Shown here one piece after another: positions 49,289 through 56,939 of a stretch of 64,000 nucleotides of DNA. Location: the NCBI GenBank assembly GCA_035553515.1, contig DATNDG010000006.1, forward strand, positions 42,999 through 106,998, given 5' to 3'. The position numbers and the translations under genes were made by a program. Position 1 is the stretch's first letter, and every line of letters starts with the position of its first letter. The notes beneath the pieces are model-generated. The model was not told where the DNA came from. It saw only the letters and a list, made by a program, of their open reading frames with translations, and ran no database searches. The DNA comes from DAHUYF01 sp035553515. Its GTDB lineage: Bacteria > Pseudomonadota > Alphaproteobacteria > ATCC43930 > CGMCC-115725.

Positions 49289-50614
49289 CTATTCCGCCAG
49301 CGAGAGCCGGGCCGGTTCGCGCGCCGCAACGACCGCGGTCAGGCTCACCAGGGCCAGCACCACGAGGTATGTGGAGATCGGCCAGGTCGCGCCGGCGAAA
49401 AAATTGACCGAGATCGCCGCAATCAACGGCGTCAGGCCGCCGAAGATGGCGGCGCCGACCTGAAAGCCGATGGAGACGCCGCTGTAGCGGACATTGGTGC
49501 CGAAGAGCTCCGGCATGAAGCTCGCATGGAGCGAGAACATGATGCCCTGACCGAGGCTGATGCCGATCATGAGCGCCAGCAGGATCAGCGCCGGGTTCCC
49601 TGTGTCGAGCAGCCAGAACATCGGGAACGCCGCGATGAGACAGAAGACGATGCCGGCCATGAACACCGCCCGGCGGCCGATGCGGTCGGAGAGCGAACCC
49701 GCGACCGGAATGACCAGGATCTCGAGCGCCGCGGCGAGGAAGATGCCGTCGAGGGCAAGCTGGCGCGACAGATGCAGGTGATTGGTGAGGTAGGACTGGA
49801 CGAAGATCGCGAAGACGCCGGTCCAAGCCACCTCGCAGGTCTTGAGCCCGATCGAGATGAACATGGCGCGGCGATGCCGGGAGAGCACTTCCATCAGCGG
49901 GACGCGGGCCTGCTTGCCGGCCTTGCGCATCTGCACGAAAACGGGGGTCTCGTGCAGCCGGTAGCGGATGAAGAGGCCGATGCCGACGAGCACGATGCTG
50001 GCGAGGAACGGAATCCGCCAGGCCCAGCTCAAGAAAGCGCCTGAGAAAGCATAGACCGTGAACGCAAAGATGCCGGTGGCGATGAAGCGGCCGATCGGAT
50101 TGCCGAGTTGAACCAGGGCGCCCAGAATGCCGCGCCGCCCGGGCGGGGCGCTCTCCGCCACCATCAGCACCGCGCCGCCCCACTCGCCGCCGAGCCCGAG
50201 GCCCTGCACCAGGCGGAGCGCCACGAGCAGGATCGGCGCAGCGATGCCGATCTGCTGATAGGTCGGCAGGCAGCCGACGAGAAACGTGCCGCCGCCCATG
50301 ATGACCATGGACAGCATCAGCATGGTCTTGCGCCCGAGACGGTCGCCGAAATGGCCGAAGACCAGGCCGCCGAGCGGCCGCGCCAGATAGCCCACGGCAT
50401 AGACGCTGAAGGCGGAGACGATGCCGATGCGGGCATCCGTCGCGGGGAAGAAGAGTTTGCTGAAGACGAGCGCCGCCGCGGTGCCGTAGATGAGGAAGTC
50501 GTACCATTCGATCACCGTGCCGATGACGCTCGCCGAAATCACGCGCCGCAGCTCGGCGGGGGCTTCGGCCTCGGCGCCGACGACCGTGGCGCGGGCGACG
50601 TTCTCGATGCTCAT
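49289..50614 (-). CDS. MHS family MFS transporter
   Basis: A 441-aa metabolite:H+ symporter with 12 hydrophobic helices. The SASVIGTVIEWYDFLIYGTAAAL N-terminal helix, GGLVFGHFGDRLGRKTML motif A and RLVQGLGLGGEWGGAVLM are the MHS (ProP/ShiA/KgtP) signature. It should import a small organic acid or betaine. The ATG giving MSIENVAR has GGGGAGAGG upstream. It is between the class II aldolase and the XRE-cupin gene, all on the minus strand, so the three may form one catabolic unit. Confidence 0.92.
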   Translation of the reverse strand: MSIENVARATVVGAEAEAPAELRRVISASVIGTVIEWYDFLIYGTAAALVFSKLFFPATDARIGIVSAFSVYAVGYLARPLGGLVFGHFGDRLGRKTMLMLSMVIMGGGTFLVGCLPTYQQIGIAAPILLVALRLVQGLGLGGEWGGAVLMVAESAPPGRRGILGALVQLGNPIGRFIATGIFAFTVYAFSGAFLSWAWRIPFLASIVLVGIGLFIRYRLHETPVFVQMRKAGKQARVPLMEVLSRHRRAMFISIGLKTCEVAWTGVFAIFVQSYLTNHLHLSRQLALDGIFLAAALEILVIPVAGSLSDRIGRRAVFMAGIVFCLIAAFPMFWLLDTGNPALILLALMIGISLGQGIMFSLHASFMPELFGTNVRYSGVSIGFQVGAAIFGGLTPLIAAISVNFFAGATWPISTYLVVLALVSLTAVVAAREPARLSLAE

Positions 50615-50703
50615 CCTGCCTCTCCCCTGTTGCGACCCCTCACTTCCGAGCCGGTTCGTCCGGCTACTCGTTCGATCGCGCAACGGCCGGCGGGCCGCCG
50701 CGA

Positions 50704-51525
50704 TTACTCGGCAGCGTGGTGGCGCGACGCCGCGGTCCCGGGCGCGTCAAAGAGGGCCGCCTCGGGGTCTCCGCGCAGCGCGCGGCGCGCGAAGTAATAG
50801 AAAGTGGCGCCGATGGCGCGCTCCTTCAGGCGGTAGTCATGCGCCTCGCCGGCGAGCGCCGGATCGATCGCCTGAATCCGGCCGGCGCTCATCGCCATGA
50901 GCTGCAGCCGCGCGGCCCGCTCGATGAAGATCGAGAGCACCGCCGCCTCCTCGATCGTGCCGCAGGCGACAAGCTGGCCGTGATGCGCCAATAGGATCGC
51001 GCGCTTCTCGCCGATCGCCTCGGAAATGATCCGGCCTTCCTCGTCGCCGATCGGCGTACCCGGCCATTCCGGCAGCCACGCGCAATCGTCGTGGAAGAGC
51101 GTAGTATCCATATGCGCCACCGAAAGCGGCACGCCGATCATGGAGAGCGCCGAGACGTAAGGCGGATGGGTGTGCATGATCGAGCGCACCTGCGGCTTGG
51201 CGCGATAGACCCAGAGATGGAAGCGGTTCGAGGGGTTGGGCATGCCGTCGCCCTCGAGCACGTTGAGGTCGTCATCGACCAGCAGCAGATTGTCCGGCGA
51301 AGCCTCCTCGAGACCAAGACCGAAGCGCAGCATGTAATAGGTACCGGGCTTCTCGGCGCGGGCGGAGAGCTGGCCCGCCAGGCCGGAATCGTGCCCCTCC
51401 ATACCGAGGATGCGTCCCGCGAGCGCGAGCTTCTGCCGCGCCGTCCAGTGCGGCACGGCGAAGTGCTTCGCCATCCGCTCGCTGGTCTGGCGGTGGTATT
51501 CGCTCTTCTCGCGGACGATCTTCAT
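50704..51525 (-). CDS. Class II aldolase/adducin family protein
   Basis: 273 aa. Zinc-binding His are visible in IMHTHPPYVSAL (H-x-H) and LLAHHGQLVACG; the N-terminal HDSGLAGQLSARAEKPG is the usual glycine-rich phosphate/substrate loop. Family members are sugar-phosphate aldolases and epimerases, or decarboxylases acting on 3-oxo acids. Start MKIVREK has GGGAGAAGG upstream. A perfect inverted repeat lies 45 bases upstream. The MHS transporter follows by 89 bases, which suggests uptake and first-step use of one substrate. Confidence 0.9.
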   Translation of the reverse strand: MKIVREKSEYHRQTSERMAKHFAVPHWTARQKLALAGRILGMEGHDSGLAGQLSARAEKPGTYYMLRFGLGLEEASPDNLLLVDDDLNVLEGDGMPNPSNRFHLWVYRAKPQVRSIMHTHPPYVSALSMIGVPLSVAHMDTTLFHDDCAWLPEWPGTPIGDEEGRIISEAIGEKRAILLAHHGQLVACGTIEEAAVLSIFIERAARLQLMAMSAGRIQAIDPALAGEAHDYRLKERAIGATFYYFARRALRGDPEAALFDAPGTAASRHHAAE

Positions 51526-51569
51526 GGCGTGCCTTCTCCCTTTCCTCTCCCGGCAAAACCGTATCCTAT

Positions 51570-51586
51570 GTGACACCCTGTGTCAC
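51570..51586. promoter_or_regulatory. Perfect inverted repeat upstream of the class II aldolase gene
   Basis: GTGACAC-CCT-GTGTCAC, 7-bp arms with a 3-base centre, 45 bases before the aldolase start on the minus strand. It has the size and symmetry of a dimeric repressor operator; the XRE-cupin regulator of the same cluster is the nearest candidate. It is not a CRP site (spacing is wrong). Confidence 0.45.
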
Positions 51587-51805
51587 GCGGACTCCGCTTG
51601 CCGTCGCCGGGGTGCGTTAACCTGGATTGATCTGCGCTAGCGTGAGGCCGCAGAACCTGCCAGCGTCTTGCGGCGAGGAACATCGGGCGTGACCCCTTTC
51701 AAGGGCGAAATCGACCCGCCGATCCGGCCGCGCGAGGCGCACGCGGGGCGCTGCAACGCCCGGGCGTGGGGTCAGCCCGCCCCCTCGCCCCACCGTTCAC
51801 CCCCG

Positions 51806-52186
51806 ATGCTGCCCGCGCTGTTCCTTGTCGCTGCCATCACCGGCTCGCCGGCCGTCCTGCCGCCCAACGACCCGACATTCGGCCATTGCGTCGATCCGCG
51901 AAACGGGGTCGAGCTCGACTGGAAGCGGCCGGATGACGGCGCGATCACCTACCTGCTGGTGAAGCGCGAGGTCGGCCCGGGGCATTGGCGCCCGTGGTTG
52001 AAGACGCAGCGCGCCGAACCGCCCTTCACGCTCACACTGCAGAGCCCGCTCGCGCGCCAGGCGCATTTCGCCTGGATGCTGTTCGAGGTGGAAGGCCACC
52101 ACATGCACAAGACGAGCTGGCAATATTTCTGCACCGAGGCTCGTCCGGGCGACCCCGAGCCACCCCAGGCGCAATTGTCGCGCTAG
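51806..52186 (+). CDS. Hypothetical exported protein
   Basis: 126 aa starting MLPALFLVAAITGSPAVLPP, a short Sec-like signal. The mature part (HCVDPRNGVELDWKRPDDGAITYLLVKREVGPGHWRPW...) has two Cys (HCVDP and YFCTE), plausible for a periplasmic disulfide, and no recognised domain. The frame is open 46 codons upstream, but that part is Pro/Arg-rich. It lies alone, convergent with the SDR gene. Confidence 0.5.
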   Translation: MLPALFLVAAITGSPAVLPPNDPTFGHCVDPRNGVELDWKRPDDGAITYLLVKREVGPGHWRPWLKTQRAEPPFTLTLQSPLARQAHFAWMLFEVEGHHMHKTSWQYFCTEARPGDPEPPQAQLSR

Positions 52187-52267
52187 CTGCTCGACCCCGC
52201 TGGCAGAACGAGACGGGGGCGCGGCGAGACGCTGGTAGGTCGGACGGCCGGCAAGGGCAGCGCGCGG

Positions 52268-53014
52268 TCAGAGCTCCTGTCGCGTTGGCCGGAACAGGAT
52301 TTCGTTGATGTCCACCTCGTCGGGCTGGCCGATGGCAAAGGCGACGGCGCGGGCAAAGGAAGCGGCGGGAACGGCCACCTCCGCATAGAATTTGCGGATT
52401 CGTTGCGCTGCCTCCGGGTCGGTCACGCTGTTCGGCAGCTCCGTTGCCACAGCGCCGGGCGAGATCACGGTGGTGCGGATGTTGTAGGGCTTCACCTCCT
52501 GGCGCAGCCCTTCGGAAAGCGCACGCACGGCATGTTTCGTTGCCGCATAGACCGCGAAGCCGGGCCCCACGCGGTGGCCAGCCACCGACGAGACGTTGAT
52601 GAAATGCCCGGCCTTCTGGCGCGTCATGTGCGGGAGCGCCGCGGCGATGCCATAGAGCACGCCCTTGAGGTTCACATCGATCATGCGGTCCCATTCGTCG
52701 ATGTTGAGGCGCTCGAGCAGCGCCTGCGGCATGAGCCCGGCATTGTTGATCATCACGTCGATCCGTCCGTAAGCCTCGACGGCGGCATCGACCAGGCGTT
52801 TCACCTCCGCGCATCGGACGACATCGGTGGCCACGGCAATGGCCGTGCCGCCCGCGCCGGTGATATCGCCCGCCAGAGATTGCAGGCGATCGAGACGGCG
52901 AGCGCCCAATGCGAGCCTTGCGCCCTCGGCGGCAAGGAGGCGGGCGGTCGCTTCGCCGAGCCCGCTGCTCGCACCGGTGATGACGACAGTCTTCCCCGCG
53001 ATGTTGCCACTCAT
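52268..53014 (-). CDS. SDR family oxidoreductase
   Basis: A 248-aa classical short-chain dehydrogenase starting MSGNIAGKTVVITGASSGLG. Cofactor motif TGASSGLGEATA, Arg pair after strand 2 (ALGARRLDRL) favouring NADP(H), NNAGLMP, catalytic VSSVAGHR and YAATKHAV. It follows the cupin gene by five bases and is probably cotranscribed with it from the LysR-controlled promoter at 53434-53555. Substrate unknown; an aldehyde or ketone is likely. Confidence 0.92.
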   Translation of the reverse strand: MSGNIAGKTVVITGASSGLGEATARLLAAEGARLALGARRLDRLQSLAGDITGAGGTAIAVATDVVRCAEVKRLVDAAVEAYGRIDVMINNAGLMPQALLERLNIDEWDRMIDVNLKGVLYGIAAALPHMTRQKAGHFINVSSVAGHRVGPGFAVYAATKHAVRALSEGLRQEVKPYNIRTTVISPGAVATELPNSVTDPEAAQRIRKFYAEVAVPAASFARAVAFAIGQPDEVDINEILFRPTRQEL

Positions 53015-53019
53015 GATCT

Positions 53020-53433
53020 CTACTCCCCCCCGTGCGTTCCGGCGCGGTACTGCTCGTCGCTCACCTTCTCCAGCCAATCGACGACCTTGCCGTCGAGCGC
53101 CTCCTGGATGGCGATATGCGTGACCGCCGTGTTCGGCGCCGCGCCGTGCCAGTGCTTCACGCCGGGCGGGCACCAGATCACGTCGCCCGGGCGGATTTGC
53201 TCTACCGGCCCGCCCCAGACCTGCGTCCAGCCGCAGCCGGCGGTCACGATCAAGGTCTGCCCGAGCGGGTGCGTGTGCCAAGCGCTGCGCGCTCCCGGCT
53301 CGAAGGTGACGCTGGCGCCGCTCGCCCGCGCCGGCTCACGCGCCTTGAACAGCGGGTCGATGCGCACGACCCCGGTGAAATTCCGCTCCGGCCCCCTGGT
53401 GGAAGGCTGCGTGCCGTTGCGCTGGATCTCCAT
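53020..53433 (-). CDS. Cupin of the (R)-mandelonitrile lyase/decarboxylase type
   Basis: A 137-aa single-domain cupin. Predicted Mn/Fe ligands H53, H55 and Q59 (AWHTHPLGQT) and H94 (KHWHGAAP) sit at the same positions as in the manganese hydroxynitrile lyase of Granulicella tundricola, and the whole chain (GAGCGW, DWLEKVSDEQY end) matches that group. Natural roles of the group are unclear; many members are stress- or detoxification-linked. AAGGAG precedes the ATG. First gene of an operon with an SDR, divergent from a LysR gene. Confidence 0.88.
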   Translation of the reverse strand: MEIQRNGTQPSTRGPERNFTGVVRIDPLFKAREPARASGASVTFEPGARSAWHTHPLGQTLIVTAGCGWTQVWGGPVEQIRPGDVIWCPPGVKHWHGAAPNTAVTHIAIQEALDGKVVDWLEKVSDEQYRAGTHGGE

Positions 53434-53536
53434 CGTCGATCTCCTTTGATGAGCGCGGCCCGCCGCGCGTGGCGGGCTGTCTCTCCAAGATTGGGGCGCC
53501 CCGCCCAAGCCAGTAGCTGCTATAATCGGCATGGTC

Positions 53537-53555
53537 TTATGAGCAGAACCCATAA
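53537..53555 (+). promoter_or_regulatory. LysR-type box, copy 1
   Basis: TTATGAG-CAGAA-CCCATAA, 7-5-7 bp with one arm mismatch, directly before the LysR ATG at 53556. It is preceded at 53524-53534 by AATCGGCATGG. The same arrangement recurs at 55784-55815 before the MFS gene. It lies between the LysR gene and the divergent cupin-SDR operon and would serve both. Confidence 0.65.
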
Positions 53556-54449
53556 ATGCAGCGCGGTAATCTCAGCGATCTCCTCGCCTTCCTCGCGGTG
53601 GCGCACGAGCGCAGCTTCACCAAAGCGGCCGCAAAGCTGGGGGTTTCGCAATCGGCATTGAGCCACACGATGCGCGAGCTCGAAGAGCGGCTCGGCGTCC
53701 GGCTACTGACGCGCACGACGCGCAGCGTCTCGCCGACCGAAGCGGGCGAACGCCTGCTCCGCACGGTGGGACCGCGCTTCGAGGAGATCGAGACCGAACT
53801 CGCGGCGCTGAGCGAACTCCGCGAGAAGCCCGCGGGCACCATTCGTATCACCGCCACCGAATATGCAGCGGATACGATCCTTCTGCCCAAGCTTGCCAAG
53901 CTCCTCAATGATTATCCGGACATCAAGGTCGAGATCGCCATCGACTATGGCTTGACGGATATCGTCGCCGAGCGCTTCGACGCCGGCGTCCGCAGTGGCG
54001 AGCAAGTGGCGAGCGGCATGATTGCCGTGCGCATTGCGCCGGACATGCGCATGGCGGTCGTCGGGTCCCCCGCGTATTTCAAGAGCCGAGCAGAGCCGAA
54101 GAAGCCGCAGGACCTGATCGACCACAACTGCATCGCCCTGCGCCTGCCGACGCATGGCGGCCTCTATGCCTGGGAGTTCGAGAAGGACGGCCGCGAGCTC
54201 AGAGTCCGCGTGGAGGGCCAGCTCATCTGCAACACCACGGCGCAGATGCTGACGGCGGCGTTGGCAGGGCTAGGCCTCGCCTATGTGCCCGAGGGTCTGG
54301 CGCAGCCCTATCTGGACCAGGCTCGTCTCACGCGCGTGCTCGAGGACTGGTGCCTTCCCTATCCCGGCTACCATCTCTGGTATCCGAACCGGCGCCAAGC
54401 CTCGGCAGCCTTTTCGCTGCTGGTCGAGGCGCTGCGCTATCGCGGGTGA
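53556..54449 (+). CDS. LysR family transcriptional regulator
   Basis: 297 aa. N-terminal winged HTH (DLLAFLAVAHERSFTKAAAKLGVSQSALSHTMRELEERLGVRLLTRTTRSVSPTEAG) and a periplasmic-binding-like effector domain. It probably activates the divergent cupin-SDR operon and the MFS gene behind it, since matching boxes lie at both promoters. The ATG is abutted by box copy 1 with no Shine-Dalgarno, so binding would also repress its own gene. The convergent MFS gene ends 13 bases after its stop. Effector unknown. Confidence 0.93.
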   Translation: MQRGNLSDLLAFLAVAHERSFTKAAAKLGVSQSALSHTMRELEERLGVRLLTRTTRSVSPTEAGERLLRTVGPRFEEIETELAALSELREKPAGTIRITATEYAADTILLPKLAKLLNDYPDIKVEIAIDYGLTDIVAERFDAGVRSGEQVASGMIAVRIAPDMRMAVVGSPAYFKSRAEPKKPQDLIDHNCIALRLPTHGGLYAWEFEKDGRELRVRVEGQLICNTTAQMLTAALAGLGLAYVPEGLAQPYLDQARLTRVLEDWCLPYPGYHLWYPNRRQASAAFSLLVEALRYRG

Positions 54450-54462
54450 ACGAGCCGGCAGG

Positions 54463-55716
54463 TCACCGGGCATCGGCATGGGCTCTGCCGTCGATTGAGG
54501 CGCTCCGTGGATAGAGTCCTCCTGACGCCGGCGCCATCAGCAGCCGGGCGGCAACAGCAGCCGATAAAAGCGCGGCCGCGGCACTCGCGAGGAACACGCC
54601 ACCGAGACCGGCGGGACCGGCCACGAGGCCCAATGCCGGCGTGCCGAATCCCAGCGCGACATCGAGAAAGGCGGTATAGGCGGCCATCGCAAGACCGCGG
54701 CTCTGCGGCGGCACGCGGCGGACCGCCTCGATACCAAGGCCGGGGTAGACGAGCGAGTAGCCTATGCCGCTGAGCGCGGCACCGCCGAGCGCCAGCGCGG
54801 GGCCTCCCGCCAGCCAAATCGTCGCAAGGCCGGCGGCTTCGATGAGCACGCAAGCGAGCGCGACCTTGGCGCCGCCGAGCCGGTCCGGCAGGTGCCCCAA
54901 GGTGAGGCGCGTCGCGATGAACGCGGTCGCAAAGACCGTGTAGGCGAGCCACCCACAACTCCATCCCTGCTGCGCGAAAAGCAGGACGACAAACGCCGTG
55001 ATCGCGCCGAATCCGACGCTGCTGAGGGCCGAGCCGAGGCCCGGAACCCAGACGGCCCGGATCATGCGGATGAAGGACTGGCGAGCCTGGGGCAGCGGAG
55101 CGACCCCGCGGAGAGGTGCGGCCAAGAGCAACGTCGCGACCGGAGCAACAGCGGTCGCAGCCGCGATCGCCGTGAAGCCGCGGGCGGCATAGAGAGCGGC
55201 GCCCAGAGGCGCGCCGATCGCGAAAGCCCCGAACATCGCCGCCCCCACCCAGGCAATGACCTTGCCGGTGCTTTGCTCTGGAACGAGCGCCAGGCCCCAG
55301 GTGACCGCCCCGGTGATGATGACGCTCTCCGCCGCACCGAGCAGCGCCCGGCCGAGCAGGAGGATGGCAACCGAGATAGATGGGGCCAGGACGAACCGGA
55401 GCGACAGCAGATAGAGCAGCCCGGAGAGGGCGGCGGCCAGCAGACCGAGCATGACGGCGCGCTTGGGGCCGCGTCGGTCCGCATAGTGCCCTGCCCAGGG
55501 TCGCGAGACGAGTGCCACGGCGAACTGGCTGCCGGCGACCAGCCCGACGACAAATGACCCGAACCGCAGTCGATCATGCACGTGGAGCGGCAGCACCGGC
55601 ATGGCGAGGCCGATGACGAGGAAGGCGACGAAGACCACGCCCATGATCGGCAGCAGCGCCGCCGTCACGCGGCTTGCCCGCCGCGCTTCGAGCGGCTGAT
55701 CGACGTGCTGATCCAT
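54463..55716 (-). CDS. MFS transporter, drug/sugar efflux type
   Basis: 417 aa with 12 hydrophobic helices. Motif A SRPWAGHYADRRGPKRAVMLG, helix 1 VVFVAFLVIGLAMPVLPLHVHDRLRFGS, the YhhS/arabinose-efflux form. It probably exports a small toxic compound. It shares the LysR box of copy 2 with the divergent regulator operon. The C-terminus ends in a polar tail (YPRSASIDGRAHADAR). Confidence 0.9.
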   Translation of the reverse strand: MDQHVDQPLEARRASRVTAALLPIMGVVFVAFLVIGLAMPVLPLHVHDRLRFGSFVVGLVAGSQFAVALVSRPWAGHYADRRGPKRAVMLGLLAAALSGLLYLLSLRFVLAPSISVAILLLGRALLGAAESVIITGAVTWGLALVPEQSTGKVIAWVGAAMFGAFAIGAPLGAALYAARGFTAIAAATAVAPVATLLLAAPLRGVAPLPQARQSFIRMIRAVWVPGLGSALSSVGFGAITAFVVLLFAQQGWSCGWLAYTVFATAFIATRLTLGHLPDRLGGAKVALACVLIEAAGLATIWLAGGPALALGGAALSGIGYSLVYPGLGIEAVRRVPPQSRGLAMAAYTAFLDVALGFGTPALGLVAGPAGLGGVFLASAAAALLSAAVAARLLMAPASGGLYPRSASIDGRAHADAR

Positions 55717-55796
55717 CGAATCGACTCCGGCTTTGTGACCGGACTGAAGCTATGACGGACCGTGGCACGCGATTAGACGACAAAATCGGCATGGAC

Positions 55797-55815
55797 TTAT
55801 GAGAGCGGCTCATAA
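55797..55815 (-). promoter_or_regulatory. LysR-type box, copy 2
   Basis: TTATGAG-AGCGG-CTCATAA, a perfect 7-bp inverted repeat with a 5-base centre, 81 bases upstream of the MFS start. The AATCGGCATGG at 55784-55794 lies on the MFS side, as in copy 1 relative to the cupin gene, so it probably is part of a shared promoter layout. Confidence 0.7.
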
Positions 55816-55845
55816 ACGGCGCCACTCCCCCGCGTCTTCCCCGCC

Positions 55846-56256
55846 TCAGCTCTGCGCAGGGGTGACCGGCATCATCGGCATCAGGTTCGAGTTGAGGTTG
55901 CTCATGATCCAGATTGAGCCACCGACCACCAGCACCACGATCAGCACGCCGAAGGCGAGGGCCAGCGCGTTGTTGGTGTTGTCGGGCGCCGTGGTGATGT
56001 GCAGGAAGAAGACAAGATGGATGCCGATCTGCGCAATCGCCAGCACGACGAGCGCCACCGGTATGCCGGGCTCCCAGATCGCATGCGTGCCGGCGACCAG
56101 GAAAGAGCCGACGGTGAGCAATACGGCGAGACCAAAGCCGATGAGATAGCCCTCGACGCCCTCGCGGATCGAGCGGTCGGCGACGTCGACCACGCCGGGT
56201 GCGACGTCTCCTGAATTAGGATCGTATTCGTCGTTCTCGCGATACTGATCATTCAT
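55846..56256 (-). CDS. cyoD: Cytochrome bo3 ubiquinol oxidase subunit IV
   Basis: 136 aa with a charged start and three hydrophobic helices: GYLIGFGLAVLLTVGSFLVAG, IPVALVVLAIAQIGIHLVFFLHI, ALAFGVLIVVLVVGGSIWIMSNLN, the CyoD layout. A non-catalytic subunit that aids assembly and Cu binding. Last gene of cyoABCD, overlapping cyoC by four bases; no cyoE (heme O synthase) follows in the window. Confidence 0.93.
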   Translation of the reverse strand: MNDQYRENDEYDPNSGDVAPGVVDVADRSIREGVEGYLIGFGLAVLLTVGSFLVAGTHAIWEPGIPVALVVLAIAQIGIHLVFFLHITTAPDNTNNALALAFGVLIVVLVVGGSIWIMSNLNSNLMPMMPVTPAQS

Positions 56257-56939
56257 CGTCCCGCCCCCACCAGATAGACAATGGTGAACAGCGCCACCCA
56301 GATTATGTCGAGCGCGTGCCAGAACAGATTGAAGCAGAGGAGCCGGTGCAGGACATTGGGGCGGAAGCCCTTGACCCAGAGCTGCGCCATCATCGTGCCG
56401 AGCCAGAGCAGCCCGGCGGTGACGTGGCAGCCATGTAAACCCACGACGGCGAAGAAGGACGAAAGGAAGGCGCTGCGCTGCGGCCCCGCGCCGGCGGCGA
56501 CCATCCCGGCGAATTCCTGCGCTTCGAGCGCCAGGAAGGCCGCGCCCAGGAGGCCGGTGACCAAAAGAAAAATCTGCGTCCACAGCATGCTGCGCGCTTC
56601 GGTCGCAACGAAGGAGAGGCCGCAGACGAAGCTCGAGAGCAGCAGGCACCCGGTCTCGATGGCGACATGCGTGAGGTTGAAGAGCTCGGGCCCCGAGGGC
56701 CCTCCCGCCGTCTCGTTCTGCAGCACGCCATGCGCGGCGAAGAAGCAGGAGAACATGACGACGTCGGTCAGCAGGAAGATCCAGAAGCCGTAGCCGACGA
56801 TGACGCGCTTGGAGGCGGGACCGCCTTCGCCGTGGCCGGTGGCAAAGCCGTGCGCGCCGCCGCCATGGCCGTGACCGACCCTGTAGGGATCTGCCGCGCG
56901 CCGATGGCCGTGCGGGACGGCTTCCGTTGCGGTGCTCAT
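56253..56939 (-). CDS. cyoC: Cytochrome bo3 ubiquinol oxidase subunit III
   Basis: 228 aa with five hydrophobic helices. IFLLTDVVMFSCFFAAHGVL, SSFFAVVGLHGCHVTAGLLW and the last helices IIWVALFTIVYLVG are typical of heme-copper oxidase subunit III/CyoC. The His-rich N-terminus (GHRRAADPYRVGHGHGGGAHG) is an unusual feature that could bind metal or be simple sequence. Overlaps cyoB by four bases. Confidence 0.95.
   Translation of the reverse strand: MSTATEAVPHGHRRAADPYRVGHGHGGGAHGFATGHGEGGPASKRVIVGYGFWIFLLTDVVMFSCFFAAHGVLQNETAGGPSGPELFNLTHVAIETGCLLLSSFVCGLSFVATEARSMLWTQIFLLVTGLLGAAFLALEAQEFAGMVAAGAGPQRSAFLSSFFAVVGLHGCHVTAGLLWLGTMMAQLWVKGFRPNVLHRLLCFNLFWHALDIIWVALFTIVYLVGAGR

Noticed and set aside
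51569..51587. CRP-type site in TGTGACACCCTGTGTCACG
   Set aside because: Half-sites TGTGA and TCAC(A) are not six bases apart; kept only as a generic dyad.
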